Shown one piece after another: positions 34,577 through 45,385 of a stretch of DNA of 64,000 nt (positions are counted from its first letter, which is position 1; each line of letters begins with the position of its first letter). The notes below the pieces were generated by a model that was not told the origin of the DNA, made no database searches, and worked only from the letters and a program-made list of their open reading frames with translations. Made by a program: the position numbers and the translations under genes. Source of the stretch: Anisus vortex. Taxonomy: Eukaryota; Mollusca; Gastropoda; Planorbidae. Location: contig OX421509.1 in NCBI GenBank assembly GCA_949126835.1, positions 14,229,279 to 14,293,278 of the forward strand, read 5' to 3'.

Positions 34577-34701
34577 CTCTAGTTAATATTATTTTTATTT
34601 TATTTTTGTAAACAATATAATTTACAATTATTATAATATATGGTTTTATAATGTGATCTATTCACAGTAAAAACTAATTTCGATACTGATTTTTTTTTCA
34701 G

Positions 34702-34980
34702 CTAAAGCAGATGAAAAACTTTTTATAAACAAACAACTAATGAATTTAAAAGATAATCCTCTACATCTGCTACGCAAAGATGACATTATGGAGTGGTGTG
34801 TATATAATTTATCAAACCACACTTTGACCGTTTCGTTTTCTTGGCTTCTCGCTATAACCCCAAAAAAATGCGTCAAAATCATAATTGACTGTGAGATTCC
34901 ATTTATAGAATACTTCAATGTTTCATACGAAGAATACAGTGGATGCAGGAGAAGTGCATCGTACATTAATCGATATCATG
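34702..34980 (+). CDS. Gene A exon 4: Ig-like domain
   Basis: Acceptor TTTTTTTTCAG before 34702, donor GTAAGT at 34981; symmetrical phase 1-1, 279 nt, 93 residues. Translation starts SKADEKLFINKQ, with NPLHLLRKDDIMEWCVYN, SNHTLTVSFSW, KCVKIIIDCEIPF and EYSGCRRSASY. The C...W...C spacing with an S-W core fits an Ig fold; NLS and NVS offer glycosylation sites. Its phase matches exon 3 and exon 5. A 1-1 exon is typical of Ig-fold domains that are gained by exon shuffling. I see no disruption. Confidence 0.75.
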
Positions 34981-35223
34981 GTAAGTAACGTTGTATTTAT
35001 TTTTGATTTGTAGTTTTCTAGCTCTCCGTTCAGCGGTACTTGACGCTTTAACGCCGTCCGTTTTGGCGCAGGACCTTAAAACATAGCACATTATGCAATT
35101 AAAGTAAAACAATTCTTTAAAAAGAAATAATTAAACAAATGGTAAATAATAACAGTTACAAATGTATTTTTAATGCATATATAGAACTATTTAACTATAA
35201 TATTTTCGTTTTTATATAGTTTT

Positions 35224-35698
35224 ACAAGCTACATTGCCCGGCGTTTCCCGGGTGAAAAAAAAACAGGACTGTATAAGGTACAAATTGTATAAACTACAAT
35301 TAAAAGAAAGCTATAAATCTAATATTTAGATTACTATTTTTTGCTGAAGACTTTTAGGAAAATAAATATTGCAATCGGGTAAAATAAAAATGGGAAGAAA
35401 ATTTATTTAACAAAAATCTAAATTACAAGTACAATGTCTTTTGTTTTTAAAACTTTGAAAATTTTTTTTTCGAAAAAAAAAGGTATAGTCTAACTGAGAA
35501 TCGAACCCGGGTTGCCCGCATAGTAGTCCGCTACGTTAACCACTGAGCTAACGAAGACGCATGTCCACTGTAAAAAAATTATTAGATACTATATAGGCCT
35601 AGGCCTAAATAGGTCAGTGACACAAACTCACGTGATTTCAAATGGACCAATGGGGATCCGTATAGGGACGAACAGTCTCATTTTATATATATATTAGA
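35224..35698 (-). repeat. Composite repeat with antisense tRNA-like segment, copy 2
   Basis: Best-preserved copy. On the minus strand 35564-35489 reads TTAGCTCAGTGGTTAAC (A-box-like), an anticodon-arm-like stretch, then GGGTTCGATTCTCA (B-box). Acceptor-stem pairing is poor, so it is a tRNA-derived SINE and not a tRNA gene. Left edge has GCCCGGCGTTTCCCGGG. Confidence 0.65.
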
Positions 35699-35995
35699 TT
35701 ACATCAAATAGTAAATATTAACATAAAACACAGCGTATTTTAATGTATAAAGGCTTATCTGTCAGAAATAACTTTATTTTCCTTTTAAATGAACGAAACA
35801 CATTTTAATGGCTCCATTTATAAGTATTGGCTAATCCTCTCAAGTATTCTATTACCTTTTCTTCTTTAAGTTTGAACGATCTTACTGATTCTGTTATCCG
35901 TGTCCACGTACTTTTTACTTCCTTTCTTTTAAGTTCTGCTGTCTGTCCACTTGGATGGATGGTTAGTTGGTTGGTTGGATGACAGCAAAACTATT

Positions 35996-36720
35996 TCGAC
36001 CACTTCCCGTGGTCCAATCGACCTGAAATTCGGACAGCAGATTTGTGGCGACTAACAATACATTCTATCAAATTTCCAGTTAAAACAACTTAATAATACT
36101 ACACTTATGACAATATTCATTTCTTAAAAGGAAAGTATAAGAAAAATGTTGATTTCGCGTTAAAAATGCCTGTGCAACTTTTTATACTTTTTCGGCGAAA
36201 TGCTAGAAAAAAAAATTATGCGCTAAGATTATTTTTAGAACAATTCATACAGAGTAAGGAGATATTTTTGAGATTTGCGACACAGATATTTTTTAATTAC
36301 ATGATGGTAAACTTAGTTTGCAAATAAAGGGAGTATGATAAAAACTGTGTTTTTATGGTTTTCTTGTTACTCAATATTTAAAAACAAATTACAGGGTGTT
36401 ACTTTTAAATATCTAAAAACAAAAAAATGTATACTTTATTTTTTTAGAATATTAACTCACCATAGAAATGTTCTTACTTACTTACTTATGCCTTTCGCCC
36501 CACCTGGGACATAGGCCGCCAACAAGAGTCCTCAAGGTATCCCGATCCTGAGCCAATTTCTCTATCTGACCCCAGTTTAAAAATGTTCAGAAATAATTAA
36601 ATAATTAGAAATTATCTAAATCCGAAAATCTGTATTTTACACCCCAACGAAACATTTAAGGCTCTAGCTGAAAATATCTCAGGCACAATGCGACTCAATT
36701 CGTGGTGGTGGGTCACATTT
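35996..36720 (+). repeat. Interspersed repeat family R5, copy 2
   Basis: Close match to 29306-29720, continuing to 36720. Interrupted by a 107-bp LINE tail at 36474-36580. Confidence 0.8.
36474..36580 (-). mobile_element. 107-bp RTE LINE 3' tail insertion
   Basis: Resembles the 3' end of the LINE at 19855 (ACCTGGGACATAGGCCGCCA versus GGGTATGGGCCGCCA) with a (TTAC)n tail at its left side, and is flanked by the exact 8-bp duplication AAATGTTC (36466-36473, 36581-36588). An extreme 5'-truncated insertion. Confidence 0.85.
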
Positions 36721-37349
36721 TTTAAAGCTGATTTTAATATTTTTACTCCCCAACAAGTATTCTATAACATCTATTGTTATCATTCATTTACTGACCATCT
36801 TGTCTACAATTTACCCTGGCTTTGATCACTCCAAACTATTTTACAACAGTCAAATTATTTGAAAGGTATTGCCACGGATTTACTTTATGAACTCGTATAT
36901 GTATAGTTATTATATTTATATTGAAAAGGTAGCAGTCGTAATTTTCACATATCATCAGTAGCGTAGCCAGGGGGGGGGGGGAGGGGGAGCGGCCGCTCCC
37001 TTACGACCATTTTCGAAAAAAAATGGGGCTTTTCGGGAAAAAAAAATTATTATTTAATTAATAATTTTAACAAGCCACGAAGCACAATTTATGCTGTTTC
37101 TAATTTTTGTCTTTAAATTGCATTTCAAAAATTTAGTTTATTACAATCATTTTGAATTATTCAACGTGCCAACAGCGTGAAAGTCAAACTGATCAACTAT
37201 ATTATTTTTATAAGACAATTTATTTAATGCCGTAGCAAGACCAAAGGAAAAGGAGCGTAATAGAGAAAATCATTAAAGCGTTTTATATGTAATAAAAACT
37301 ATTAGACTAACCTTGTTATTATCAGCTTTTAAAAAAAATCCATTCATAG

Positions 37350-38007
37350 TGTTACGTTCCCTAATTTTGTCATTTTTGTTTTCTCCTGTGTTTACTGGAG
37401 TGTGCTGATTTCTTTTTATCTCCCCTACACCCAGTATTGTTTTGTCTCCCGTTCTTTCCACCGTGTTGGTCACGCTTGACCGCACGCTTAAGAATGTTTT
37501 TTTTTAATTATAATTATTTTTCATCCTGTATTGTATGTACCGTTAACCCGGTTTCCCTCGCTTGAGCACGAGGTTATTTTTTCTACTTGACACAGTGTGT
37601 TGTGTTTCTAGTCAGTCTTGTGAGGAGCCTTGAGTCGACCGGTCTTCTGTATGTTTGAGTTTTCTGTGTGTGCTTTCACATTTCCTTTGTACTTAGTGCT
37701 TTTCTTTGTAAGTAGTAATTTGTATTAGATTATCTATTGTATTGTATTTTAGATTTGTATTATAATATTCTTGTGTACTGTGTTGTAAATTATATATAGT
37801 AATCATCTAATTCTTTATTAAATAACAAAAGTATTTTGTTAATCTTACATCTTGACTTCAGAGTATTTTTGTTTTGCGTTACGTTTTATTTACTTAATTA
37901 ATATAAAGGGTAGAAATTTAGTTTATTCTTTTGGGGGTTAAAGTTATATACTCTTCTCTTTATTACGTTGTAACGAGTCATTCTATAAATTTAATTGATA
38001 CGTAATA
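37350..38007 (+). mobile_element. 5' LTR of Gypsy-type retrotransposon
   Basis: Begins TGTTACG and ends near CGTAATA, an imperfect inverse, seven bases before a primer binding site. About 658 bp. Contains a TATA-like ATTATATATAG at about 37790. No 3' LTR is in the window, so boundaries rest on the TG start and PBS position. Confidence 0.65.
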
Positions 38008-38014
38008 AAGAAAT

Positions 38015-38032
38015 TGGGGGCTCGTCCGGGAT
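38015..38032 (+). promoter_or_regulatory. Retrotransposon primer binding site, tRNA-Pro type
   Basis: TGGGGGCTCGTCCGGGAT is an 18-nt PBS of the type complementary to the 3' end of tRNA-Pro, placed just after the LTR. It primes minus-strand DNA synthesis in LTR elements. Confidence 0.85.
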
Positions 38033-38923
38033 TTGATCTTGAACATTAATTAAATTTCATTAATTGATGTTAGTTAAACAATTTGACTAAATTTAATATT
38101 GAGTTAAAAGAGTTTTTGAAGTCAAGATTAAGATACCATTGTTTTACGTATCAAACTATTGTACGAAATTTTTTTTGTTGTACTTAAACTTTTTGTAAGA
38201 TTTTATCATGGATATTCAGGCATTTTTATTGAAACCTTCTGTTGAAAAGTTAGATACATGCAACCGTAAGGATCTGGTCGCTATTGCTAAACAATTAGGT
38301 TTAAAAGTAAAATCCAATGCTCTCAAAAAGGAAATAAGAGATGCTATTGTTATCCATTATGTAGATGAAGATGTATTTCCAGAAGAGGCTTTAACAACAA
38401 TTAGCCCAGATGAGAGCAAGGCTAGCTCATCCAATATTGAGTTACAAATCAAACTTAAACAAATGGAGATTGAATCTCAACTAGCTCTAGAGAAAATGCG
38501 TTTGGAACAACAAAAAGAAATAGAATTAAAAAAATTAGAATTTAATTCTAAGGCGAGACCAGATCCTTCTCCAACTGTCAGTCAGACTGTTGAGGCAACA
38601 AAATTTTAAAGAATAGTCCCACGCTTTATTGAGACTAAAATAGATAACTATTTCCCACAATTTGAGCTTGCGGTGAAAAATTTCAGTGTGCCTGAAACTT
38701 TGTGGCCCACTTTGCTACAAACAGTTCTGACTGGCAGGGCTGCAGAAGTTTTTTGTTCTTTGACTATATAACAACAGAAGGACTATCAGGTTGTTAAGCA
38801 ATAAAATTCTTAAGGCTTATGAGCTTGTGCCCGAAGCTTATAGACTTCAGTTCAGAGACTATCGCAAACTGGATGGCCAAACACATGTGGAATTCCTGCG
38901 AGAAAAGGAACGACGCTTGGAAA

Positions 38924-41014
38924 GGGGACGTCCATTAATTACGTCAACAATTTTTTGGCGATTTTTACCTCCCCCCTCCCCCTTGTCAACAACTGTCAAA
39001 CTTTCAGAGACCCCCCCTATATAATTACGTCAACAATTCGTTACCCCCCCCCCCCCCCTATAACAAGTAAAAAAAAATAATTCAATGCTGACTTTTATGT
39101 TTAAAATAGATGTGAAACGGAAAGGTCTAGATCTTTACTATAATAAATTGTAATACATTTTAAAACTTGTTTTAAAGATTTTATATTGACTTGATAGAAC
39201 TCTCATAGGCGTTTGCCACGAAAGGGGTGTAACATGCTTACTACCCCCCATCGCCCCTCCCAATTTTTTTTCCAATCCGAGGATTTTAACAATATTTCTT
39301 TCCTTTTTATTTACTATTGTTCTTTTCATATAGAAATATTGAATACTTTCTGATTGTACGTTTTACTAATGAGCTTTTGGTACAATGTTAATTAAATTGT
39401 TAAATAGCTTAGGGGGAAATTGTGCACCAGTTGTAAATTAACCTGCTATTTTAACCATATGCTCACTATTCCTTCTTGCATTATTGCCCCCCCCCCCCCC
39501 CCACACACGTACATTATATGATTATTCACACGGTAGTTGGCTTCCTTGCCCCTACCGCTCCTACCTTGCACTATTTGCCACCCACACCTTGCAATCTGGC
39601 TACGCCTCTATAGGCCTACTAATACATTTTTATCTCATAATTTTTTTTTTACAAAATTAGAAATTAAAACAAAAAAATTACTATATTTAGCCTAATCACC
39701 AAATTTTAATGTTTCACCTATTATAACGAAGTCAGCAAAAATATATTAGTTTATAGGCCTATATCAGAATTAGGGATGTTAAAAGGAAAGGTAGGCTAAG
39801 TATTTCGGACTTCATGGGCCTCGAATTATTTTTCCGAAGGAAATATTTTAAAATTACCATGTTGGATTCACACAATACACTTCATTCAATGCAATTCAAA
39901 CATTTTAGTCTCAGAGAGGGCCTATTGTTGTTTTTAGTTCTATTGCCAATCCCAGCTATCGCTTACATGGTATATATAACGACCGCCAGTCTCTGGCGCC
40001 TAATTTCACTTCTGTACCTATGACTATGAGCCCCAAAGCTAGCGAAGTGTGTAAACCGCCGATACGTTCCCATTAAGAATACACCAGCGGGCGCAAGCAT
40101 GGGGGAGAGCTCCCGCAGCGGGTCCGGACAGAGCTGAACTCAACCCTAAACGTTACGCCCTGGACACAAGACGGGCTCGTCCGGTTTTATTTTTTTGAAA
40201 CCTTTTAATTTGGCTCCCCAAGTTTGACCAGTGAGCTAATGCATGGGACAAGCTGTCGCCGAGATACTTCCACTCCCATCTCTGTAAGTGACGGAGAGAG
40301 GCGTGGTATCCCGAGCTGCAAGTCTGGAGATTAATCGGCTTCTTCTGTTCTTTCATTAGAGGGGGCCTGTGAGGTACCCCACTGTCCGATTTCTGGCGTC
40401 TCCCGGGTGGGAGCTGATGCGACCTACGGAAAGGTATACAAAACGTCCTGTGAAAACGGCTGCTTTCAAAGGTGGCCTTGAGGGGATGACATCCCGTGTC
40501 AGACAAAATCCGCTCGGCCAACACACCGTCAGCCCACATTACAGGAATACGAGGCAAGCCATGTTTCTGAACGTACTCTGCAGAATGTTGGTGTGTTTAT
40601 GTTCTTTTATTATTCCAGTCACAATGGCTCGCTAGACTACAGCGAAGGTGAAGTTTTTTACAATTGGTCGGTCACTTTGCCGTGCTAACAATTGCATTAG
40701 TTTCCACTTTCCACTCATACATAGAGCTACAAACTAACAAGATGAACACAAAAAGGACATGTCAAATGTAGCGTCCGTAATTTTAATTAATATATTTGTA
40801 TTAACGTAAAACCATGTTTATATATGTCTGCTATGTAAATGGCACATTACAAATGTAGCCTAAAATTTTGTAACAAATTTGTATTATTTTTAAAAAGTAA
40901 CATTGTTGACGTCAACTTTTCTTGACCTCCCCCCCTCCCCCTTGTCAACAATTGTCAAAAATGTTCAGACCCCCCCTCCCCCCTATTTTGTTGACGTAAT
41001 TAATGGACGTCCCC
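38924..41014. mobile_element. 2091-bp DNA transposon inserted in gag
   Basis: Perfect TIRs of at least 27 bp start GGGGACGTCCATTAATTACG; target duplication AAA (38921-38923, 41015-41017). Subterminal zones repeat CTCCCCCTTGTCAACAA and a second internal ATTACGTCAACAATT near 39017. No transposase recognised, so non-autonomous. It carries a hAT-like end at 39771 and a fragment of the GC-rich module (40045-40190). Superfamily unclear; a 3-bp duplication is compatible with CACTA or Harbinger groups. Confidence 0.88.
40045..40190 (+). repeat. GC-rich module fragment
   Basis: GTGTAAACCGCCGATACGTT to GTTACGCCCTGGACACAAG, an internally deleted relative of 8927-9425, nested within the DNA transposon. 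Confidence 0.7.
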
Positions 41015-41614
41015 AAAGATGGCTCACCTCAAGAGAGATCGGCAACGATTTTGCGAAGCTCAAGAACATAATCTTGATGGAAGAGTTTAAGAATTGTGTA
41101 CGGCTGGACGTCCGGACGCATTTAGCTGACCGTGGCGAGGAAGGTGTGCACAAGGCTGCAGTGTTAGCCGATGACTTTGTCATATCGCATCGATTTGTAA
41201 AACTCCCGTCAGATGTCAAGCAAAAACAATCTAAAGTGCATGAACCGACTGCTAGTACATCCACTCAAAGTAGCAGTACAACTGAAAGAAAATCTAGCAC
41301 TGTGAAAGAATCTTGCTCCTACTGCAAGAAAGAAGGTCCCAAATTAGATGACTGCTGGAAGTTGAAGAGGAAGAATGAAAAGGCTCCCTCAAAAGTCAGT
41401 GCATGTACTGTACATGGGTCTCCCAAGTCTACATCCACTTCAGCAGTTAGTGATACAGCTATTAAGAAAGACTCGAAGCAAACAGCGTTTGACTCTTCAA
41501 GTGCATTGACTCGTAGCGTCCAAGACTCGTCGAATACATCATTACGATGTTCTACTAACTCCGTAGAGAGTTTTCCAAACACATCATTAAGATGTTCTAC
41601 TAACATATTAGAAA

Positions 41615-41835
41615 TATTAATGTAAAGAAAACGGGTTAATTATCTCCCTTTAATTAAATTCTCCAAATTTGATGCTAGTGATACCCAACGAGTTAATTGT
41701 TTGAATATAGCTAGCGTACTTCTGAAAATGCTCATCTATCTTAATGTGCCTTAAATTGGGGAAAGGGTTAAGTGTTTTGAAATTGATTTCACGGAAAGAT
41801 ATGCCCAGTTTCAATGCAAATCCACTGCATATCAT
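41615..41835 (-). pseudogene. hAT transposase-like fragment
   Basis: Minus-strand frame of about 60 residues with FALKLGISFREINFKTLNPF and HFQKYASYIQTINSL, the latter resembling the helical region of ZBED5/GTF2IRD2-type hAT-derived transposases. The nucleotide sequence is homologous (inverted) to 25690 and 31430, linking it to the SPIN-like element family. It truncates the gag. Confidence 0.45.
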
Positions 41836-41921
41836 ATGACGTTCTGAGTGTGAACATCAAATAAGAATTCCCTACCAAGGCGACAAATATATAAAGAGAT
41901 AGATAAGCTTTTATGCATTAA

Positions 41922-41994
41922 CCCTTCCCGTACCGACCTACTTCTATCTATGCTGCCTTCAGTTCCGCTATATACGCGCCCGGGACTGTAAGGG
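41922..41994 (-). mobile_element. 73-bp TTAA-flanked MITE, copy 3
   Basis: As at 23376; TTAA at 41918-41921 and 41995-41998. Apparently identical to copy 2 over the full length. Confidence 0.92.
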
Positions 41995-42169
41995 TTAAAA
42001 TACATTGTTTTAATCTTTCGCTTTTTACTATTTGTATCATCGTATATAAAAAAAAAAACTAGATTATTAAAATGTTTTTAAACTATATTTATTTACTATT
42101 CTTTCATTGAGTGTAAAAAAAAATATTGTTTTCCACAAATATTGTTACGTTTTTTAAATGATAGGATAT

Positions 42170-42850
42170 TGTGTATTCCATCGCGCCTAATGGTCCAGCG
42201 CCGAACCGGCGGTGCCTAAACGATCACGCCAAAACGGCGTCCTGCTTCGCCGTACAGCCTTGTTCTATGAATATGTTTGGTGCCCGATCTATGGACATGA
42301 CCTTTTCTTACCATAGGTGCCTCACACTCAGCCTTGAATTTTTTCCTCTCTATGTTGCTTTTCTTGAGCACACCTCCACGTTGGTTACTCTGTTCTGAAA
42401 TTTGTTGTGGAGGCTACTATTCAATCATTTCAGTTGAAAGTACTTGATCTCCCTTGTTTGCTTGGAATATATAGCCAAGTATCGCTTCCATAAAATAATG
42501 TGCTGAACACATGTGTCTAGTACATTAAGGTTATTGTCCTTATCGTAAGTCAGGTGTTTTCTTTGACACTATTGGCATTATAGTTGCTGCCTTTCCTATT
42601 CTGATTATGAATTTGTTTTTGTCTAGGGGCAGTTTGATTGAAATTTTTAGAGACAAGGTAGGTGTAGACCTCTACAACTTCCAAGATAATTCCCTTGATA
42701 GAAATGCTTTTAATGAGTGAATGTCTACCTTGTATAATTATGCTGGAGTTTTCGAGACTGGTTGTCAGTCCGGATTACTTACATCCCTAGGATAAATTGA
42801 GTTCTCACTCTTTGGACTCCATGCTTGGTGAGGGAAGGTAGAGCTACATT
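42170..42850 (-). pseudogene. Heavily decayed LINE RT remnant
   Basis: Minus-strand fragments such as SGLTTSLENSSIIIQGRHS and GIILEVVEVYTYLVS resemble the post-catalytic KTK/...V...YLGS region of RTE-like RTs. Many stops. Weak assignment. Confidence 0.35.
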
Positions 42851-43589
42851 TATATTTAAGAGCATCTCTCTAATCGCTACACTTTCTACTTTGATTTCCG
42901 CATAAAAACCGGCTACAATTAACGTGGTTGCCCTCTGCACAAGAGATAATATTCACATCCTCAAGGCAATTCTGGAATTGCTTGAAAATAAAAACATGAC
43001 AAACGGACTAAATACAAGACTAAAGAGCATCTTTCTAAATACTATACCATATAGTCAGAAGCAATAACATACCTTTGTAAAATTGTTTGCACTGTTTTAT
43101 TCTAATCGTGTTAATTCTTGCTGACGTCCTTATTTAAGGACACTTCGTAAAATGCGATTTAAGACATAAAATTAAGCTAATAGTTTGCAATTTTTTCATT
43201 GAATGTTAAGAACATATACTGATCTATCTAATTATTATCTTCATTTGTCTGCTTTTATTTTTTTTTTTTGCGCTCGAAACAAATTTATGTCGTGAGTTTG
43301 ATGAAATTGCGGAAAAAAAGTCGAGTCTGAAAAAGTGAAACTTGTTTTAAAATGAAAATGATAAAAGTTGACTTGAGCTTTAGCATAACTTTGTTAATTA
43401 ATGTTCGTAGAAGGCATAAACATAGATATTTAGTTTAAAACAATAATAATAATTACACAGAGGTGTTAAAACCTACTGTCCTTTTTTAAGGACGCCAGCA
43501 ACAAATGATACCAGTGACCTTAAATTAATTTTTTTAGTGTTTTCTTTGCTAAAACATAGAAAAACGTTATTTTTTTTATAGATTTGTTT

Positions 43590-43656
43590 TTGAATATATT
43601 ATGGAGTCTTTTGTAGTCATTCGTTTCTCCGTTATATTGACGGGCATAACCACTAG
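43590..43656 (+). mobile_element. Helitron-like 3' terminus, isolated copy 6
   Basis: Hairpin CCGTTATATTGACGG, GCATAAC, CACTAG ending at 43656; next base is C, not T. Body to the left is AT-rich and could not be delimited. Confidence 0.5.
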
Positions 43657-43847
43657 CATTTTTATAAAATAATATAAGCTTAATTGTATTTAACGTTGTC
43701 ATTTCCTAAACCTTATCGAAACACTAGTAAAACAGAACATGTTCATGTACTATTAATATTAAATTATGCAACTAAAACACATTCAATGGACCAATACTAT
43801 ACTATTTATTTATTCCTGTCGAAATTGTGTTTATATTTAGTGAAGAT

Positions 43848-43960
43848 CAGGGGCGACGATACAAATTCCAGGGTGGGGGGGTTGGGCTGAACATACCAGT
43901 GGGAGGAGGGGGGCTTAGCCCCTTTCAGCACCCCCCTTTCCCTGTGACTTCGCCCCTGGT
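43848..43960. mobile_element. 113-bp hAT MITE with perfect 8-bp duplication
   Basis: Ends CAGGGGCGA / TCGCCCCTG; flanked by GTGAAGAT at 43840-43847 and 43961-43968. G/C-homopolymer rich inside. It inserted 65 bp before gene A exon 5. A decayed relative may be at 4335-4382. Confidence 0.92.
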
Positions 43961-44025
43961 GAAGATAGTGATATACTATTATTATGCTATCAAAACATTT
44001 TTTTTCTTTTTGTTTAATCTGACAG

Positions 44026-44055
44026 TTTATCCCAACGCAATGAAATCAGGAAACG
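44026..44055 (+). CDS. Gene A exon 5: 30-nt connector
   Basis: Acceptor TTTAATCTGACAG before 44026 and donor GTAAGG at 44056; phase 1-1, encoding VYPNAMKSGN between shared Gly codons. Its size and place after an Ig unit recall the small connecting region between the two Ig domains in FREPs. So short an exon could be chance, but phase agrees with exon 4. Confidence 0.5.
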
Positions 44056-44351
44056 GTAAGGCTAGTTACTTAGTTTTAGAATATCATTCATAATTCATAA
44101 TGTAATGTACGTCGGCTGTCGAACAGAGAGGGTCAACTGGCTTCGAATCTTGGATAACGCTATCATTTGTTCAAAGGGATACATAAGTCAGCTGGGCACT
44201 GTACTGGCTCCCTTGCAGTCCACGACAAACATATTTTCATGTCTTTTTTAGTTGTTCTGTATTGGTGTATAAATTGTTAGTAATGGTAGGTTGAGGGGGG
44301 GGATAGTATGTCTGAGTTTGGTTAGCTTCGGGCATTCAAGTAGAAAATGGT

Positions 44352-44539
44352 CTAGAGCAGCCAACCTACGGCACGCGTGCCAGGTTTGGCTCGCCGACCC
44401 TATTGCAATGGCATGCGAGAGACTCCAAAAAGACCATTATAGTCTCTTCTACAAGAAAAGAGAGAATACACTTTTAGGCTGTTGACAAGCGGAATGAATT
44501 AGAAATCCTACTTATTATTAAAAGGTTGCCGACCCCTGG
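44352..44539. mobile_element. Short hAT MITE fragment
   Basis: Right end AAGGTTGCCGACCCCTG and left CCAACCTACGGCACGCG form a degenerate TIR pair of the GGGGTCGGCAACC type. No clear duplication. Confidence 0.6.
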
Positions 44540-44904
44540 TTTACAGATTTGTGTGGGTAGTGGCAGTGTCTGCAGTACGCCGGGTGTGCTTAGTTTATTC
44601 GATTTAGGTGTGAGTATGGAGCTATAATATGTCCTGTTCTTAACTGTAATATAGTGCAGCGTTCTTTGTGGGGTAGGTGCTTTTTGTTTGTCTTGCTTGT
44701 TGGGCTGATTCATGTCTCTGTACATTTTCTACCAGTGGTTCCTTGTGCCCATAGATTTAGCCATTCTTTCTTGAAGTTGTGTTTTCATATGATCTACATT
44801 GTGTTGATGCTTACAGGTCATTCATATTGGTCCATGTTTGCTCCCAATCTAACACGAATCTGTCAGCTTTTCAGCTGTCTGCTCTGCCAATATGGCCTCG
44901 CATC

Positions 44905-45385
44905 CAGGCCTGGATTAACCATTATGCAAACAAGGCACGTGCCTAGGGCACCAAGCATTTGGGGGGCACTACAAGTCTTTAAGAAAAATGTGTATATTGT
45001 CCCTTTAGCCGCGCATAATCTAGCTAAACAAAAGGAGCATACTGTTTCTGTTGTAAAAGCTAAAGCAAAAAATTAACGAATTATTTAGTTTCAGTTAAGC
45101 AACAGGTTGAACAGGATTTTACTGACACCATCAACCCTCTTGATAAGTCTACTATAAATCTGCAAGTCTGCAAATCCAGACACTGCATTAGTGGAAAATG
45201 AAATTTGTTGTGACCCACTTCAGTCTGCTGAATATGATGATAAAGATGAAGATGATAAAGATAAAAATGATAAAATAAATCAATCCGTAGATCCAGAACT
45301 GTGGAATGACTTCTCCGCTGATGATGTGGCTTACTGGGTTGACTGTGGGCCCACTAACTATATGAATTTTGTTTTTCTTTGGCAT
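44905..45385 (+). pseudogene. hAT transposase N-terminal remnant (ZMYM1-like)
   Basis: A terminus-like CAGGCCTGGATTAACCATTA at about 44905 is followed by frames containing KQKEHTVSVVKAKAK and then SVDPELWNDFSADDVAYWVD, resembling the TTF-type N-terminal region of hAT transposases (DP-x-W...). Frame broken; it stops about 45385. Catalytic part missing. Confidence 0.5.

Larger units (their letters stand above)
38208..41625 (+). pseudogene. Gypsy-type gag, decayed and split by a transposon
   Basis: ATG at 38208 starts MDIQAFLLKPSVEKLDTCNR, then a Lys/Glu-rich coiled-coil-like stretch (about residues 85-120), an in-frame TAA at 38607, capsid-like sequence (FIETKIDNYFPQFELAVK), another stop and a frameshift near 38770-38800, then AYELVPEAYRLQFRDYRK, a SCAN/Gmr1-like capsid motif. 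A DNA transposon occupies 38924-41014; removing it with one AAA rejoins LER and WLTSREIG in frame. The zinc knuckle CSYCKKEGPKLDDC at about 41315 has Pro where the zinc-binding His is expected. The copy ends at about 41610, where hAT sequence begins; pol is missing. Confidence 0.82.

Noticed and set aside
35489..35564. Possible tRNA gene on the minus strand
   Set aside because: A- and B-boxes are good, but acceptor-stem pairing is poor and the segment recurs inside a repeat; a tRNA-derived SINE fits better.
37273..37485. 70-codon minus-strand ORF
   Set aside because: Lies antisense in the LTR; no domain.
44654..45076. 140-codon plus-strand ORF
   Set aside because: Only its last third overlaps hAT-like sequence; the rest shows no domain and runs through the end of a MITE region.
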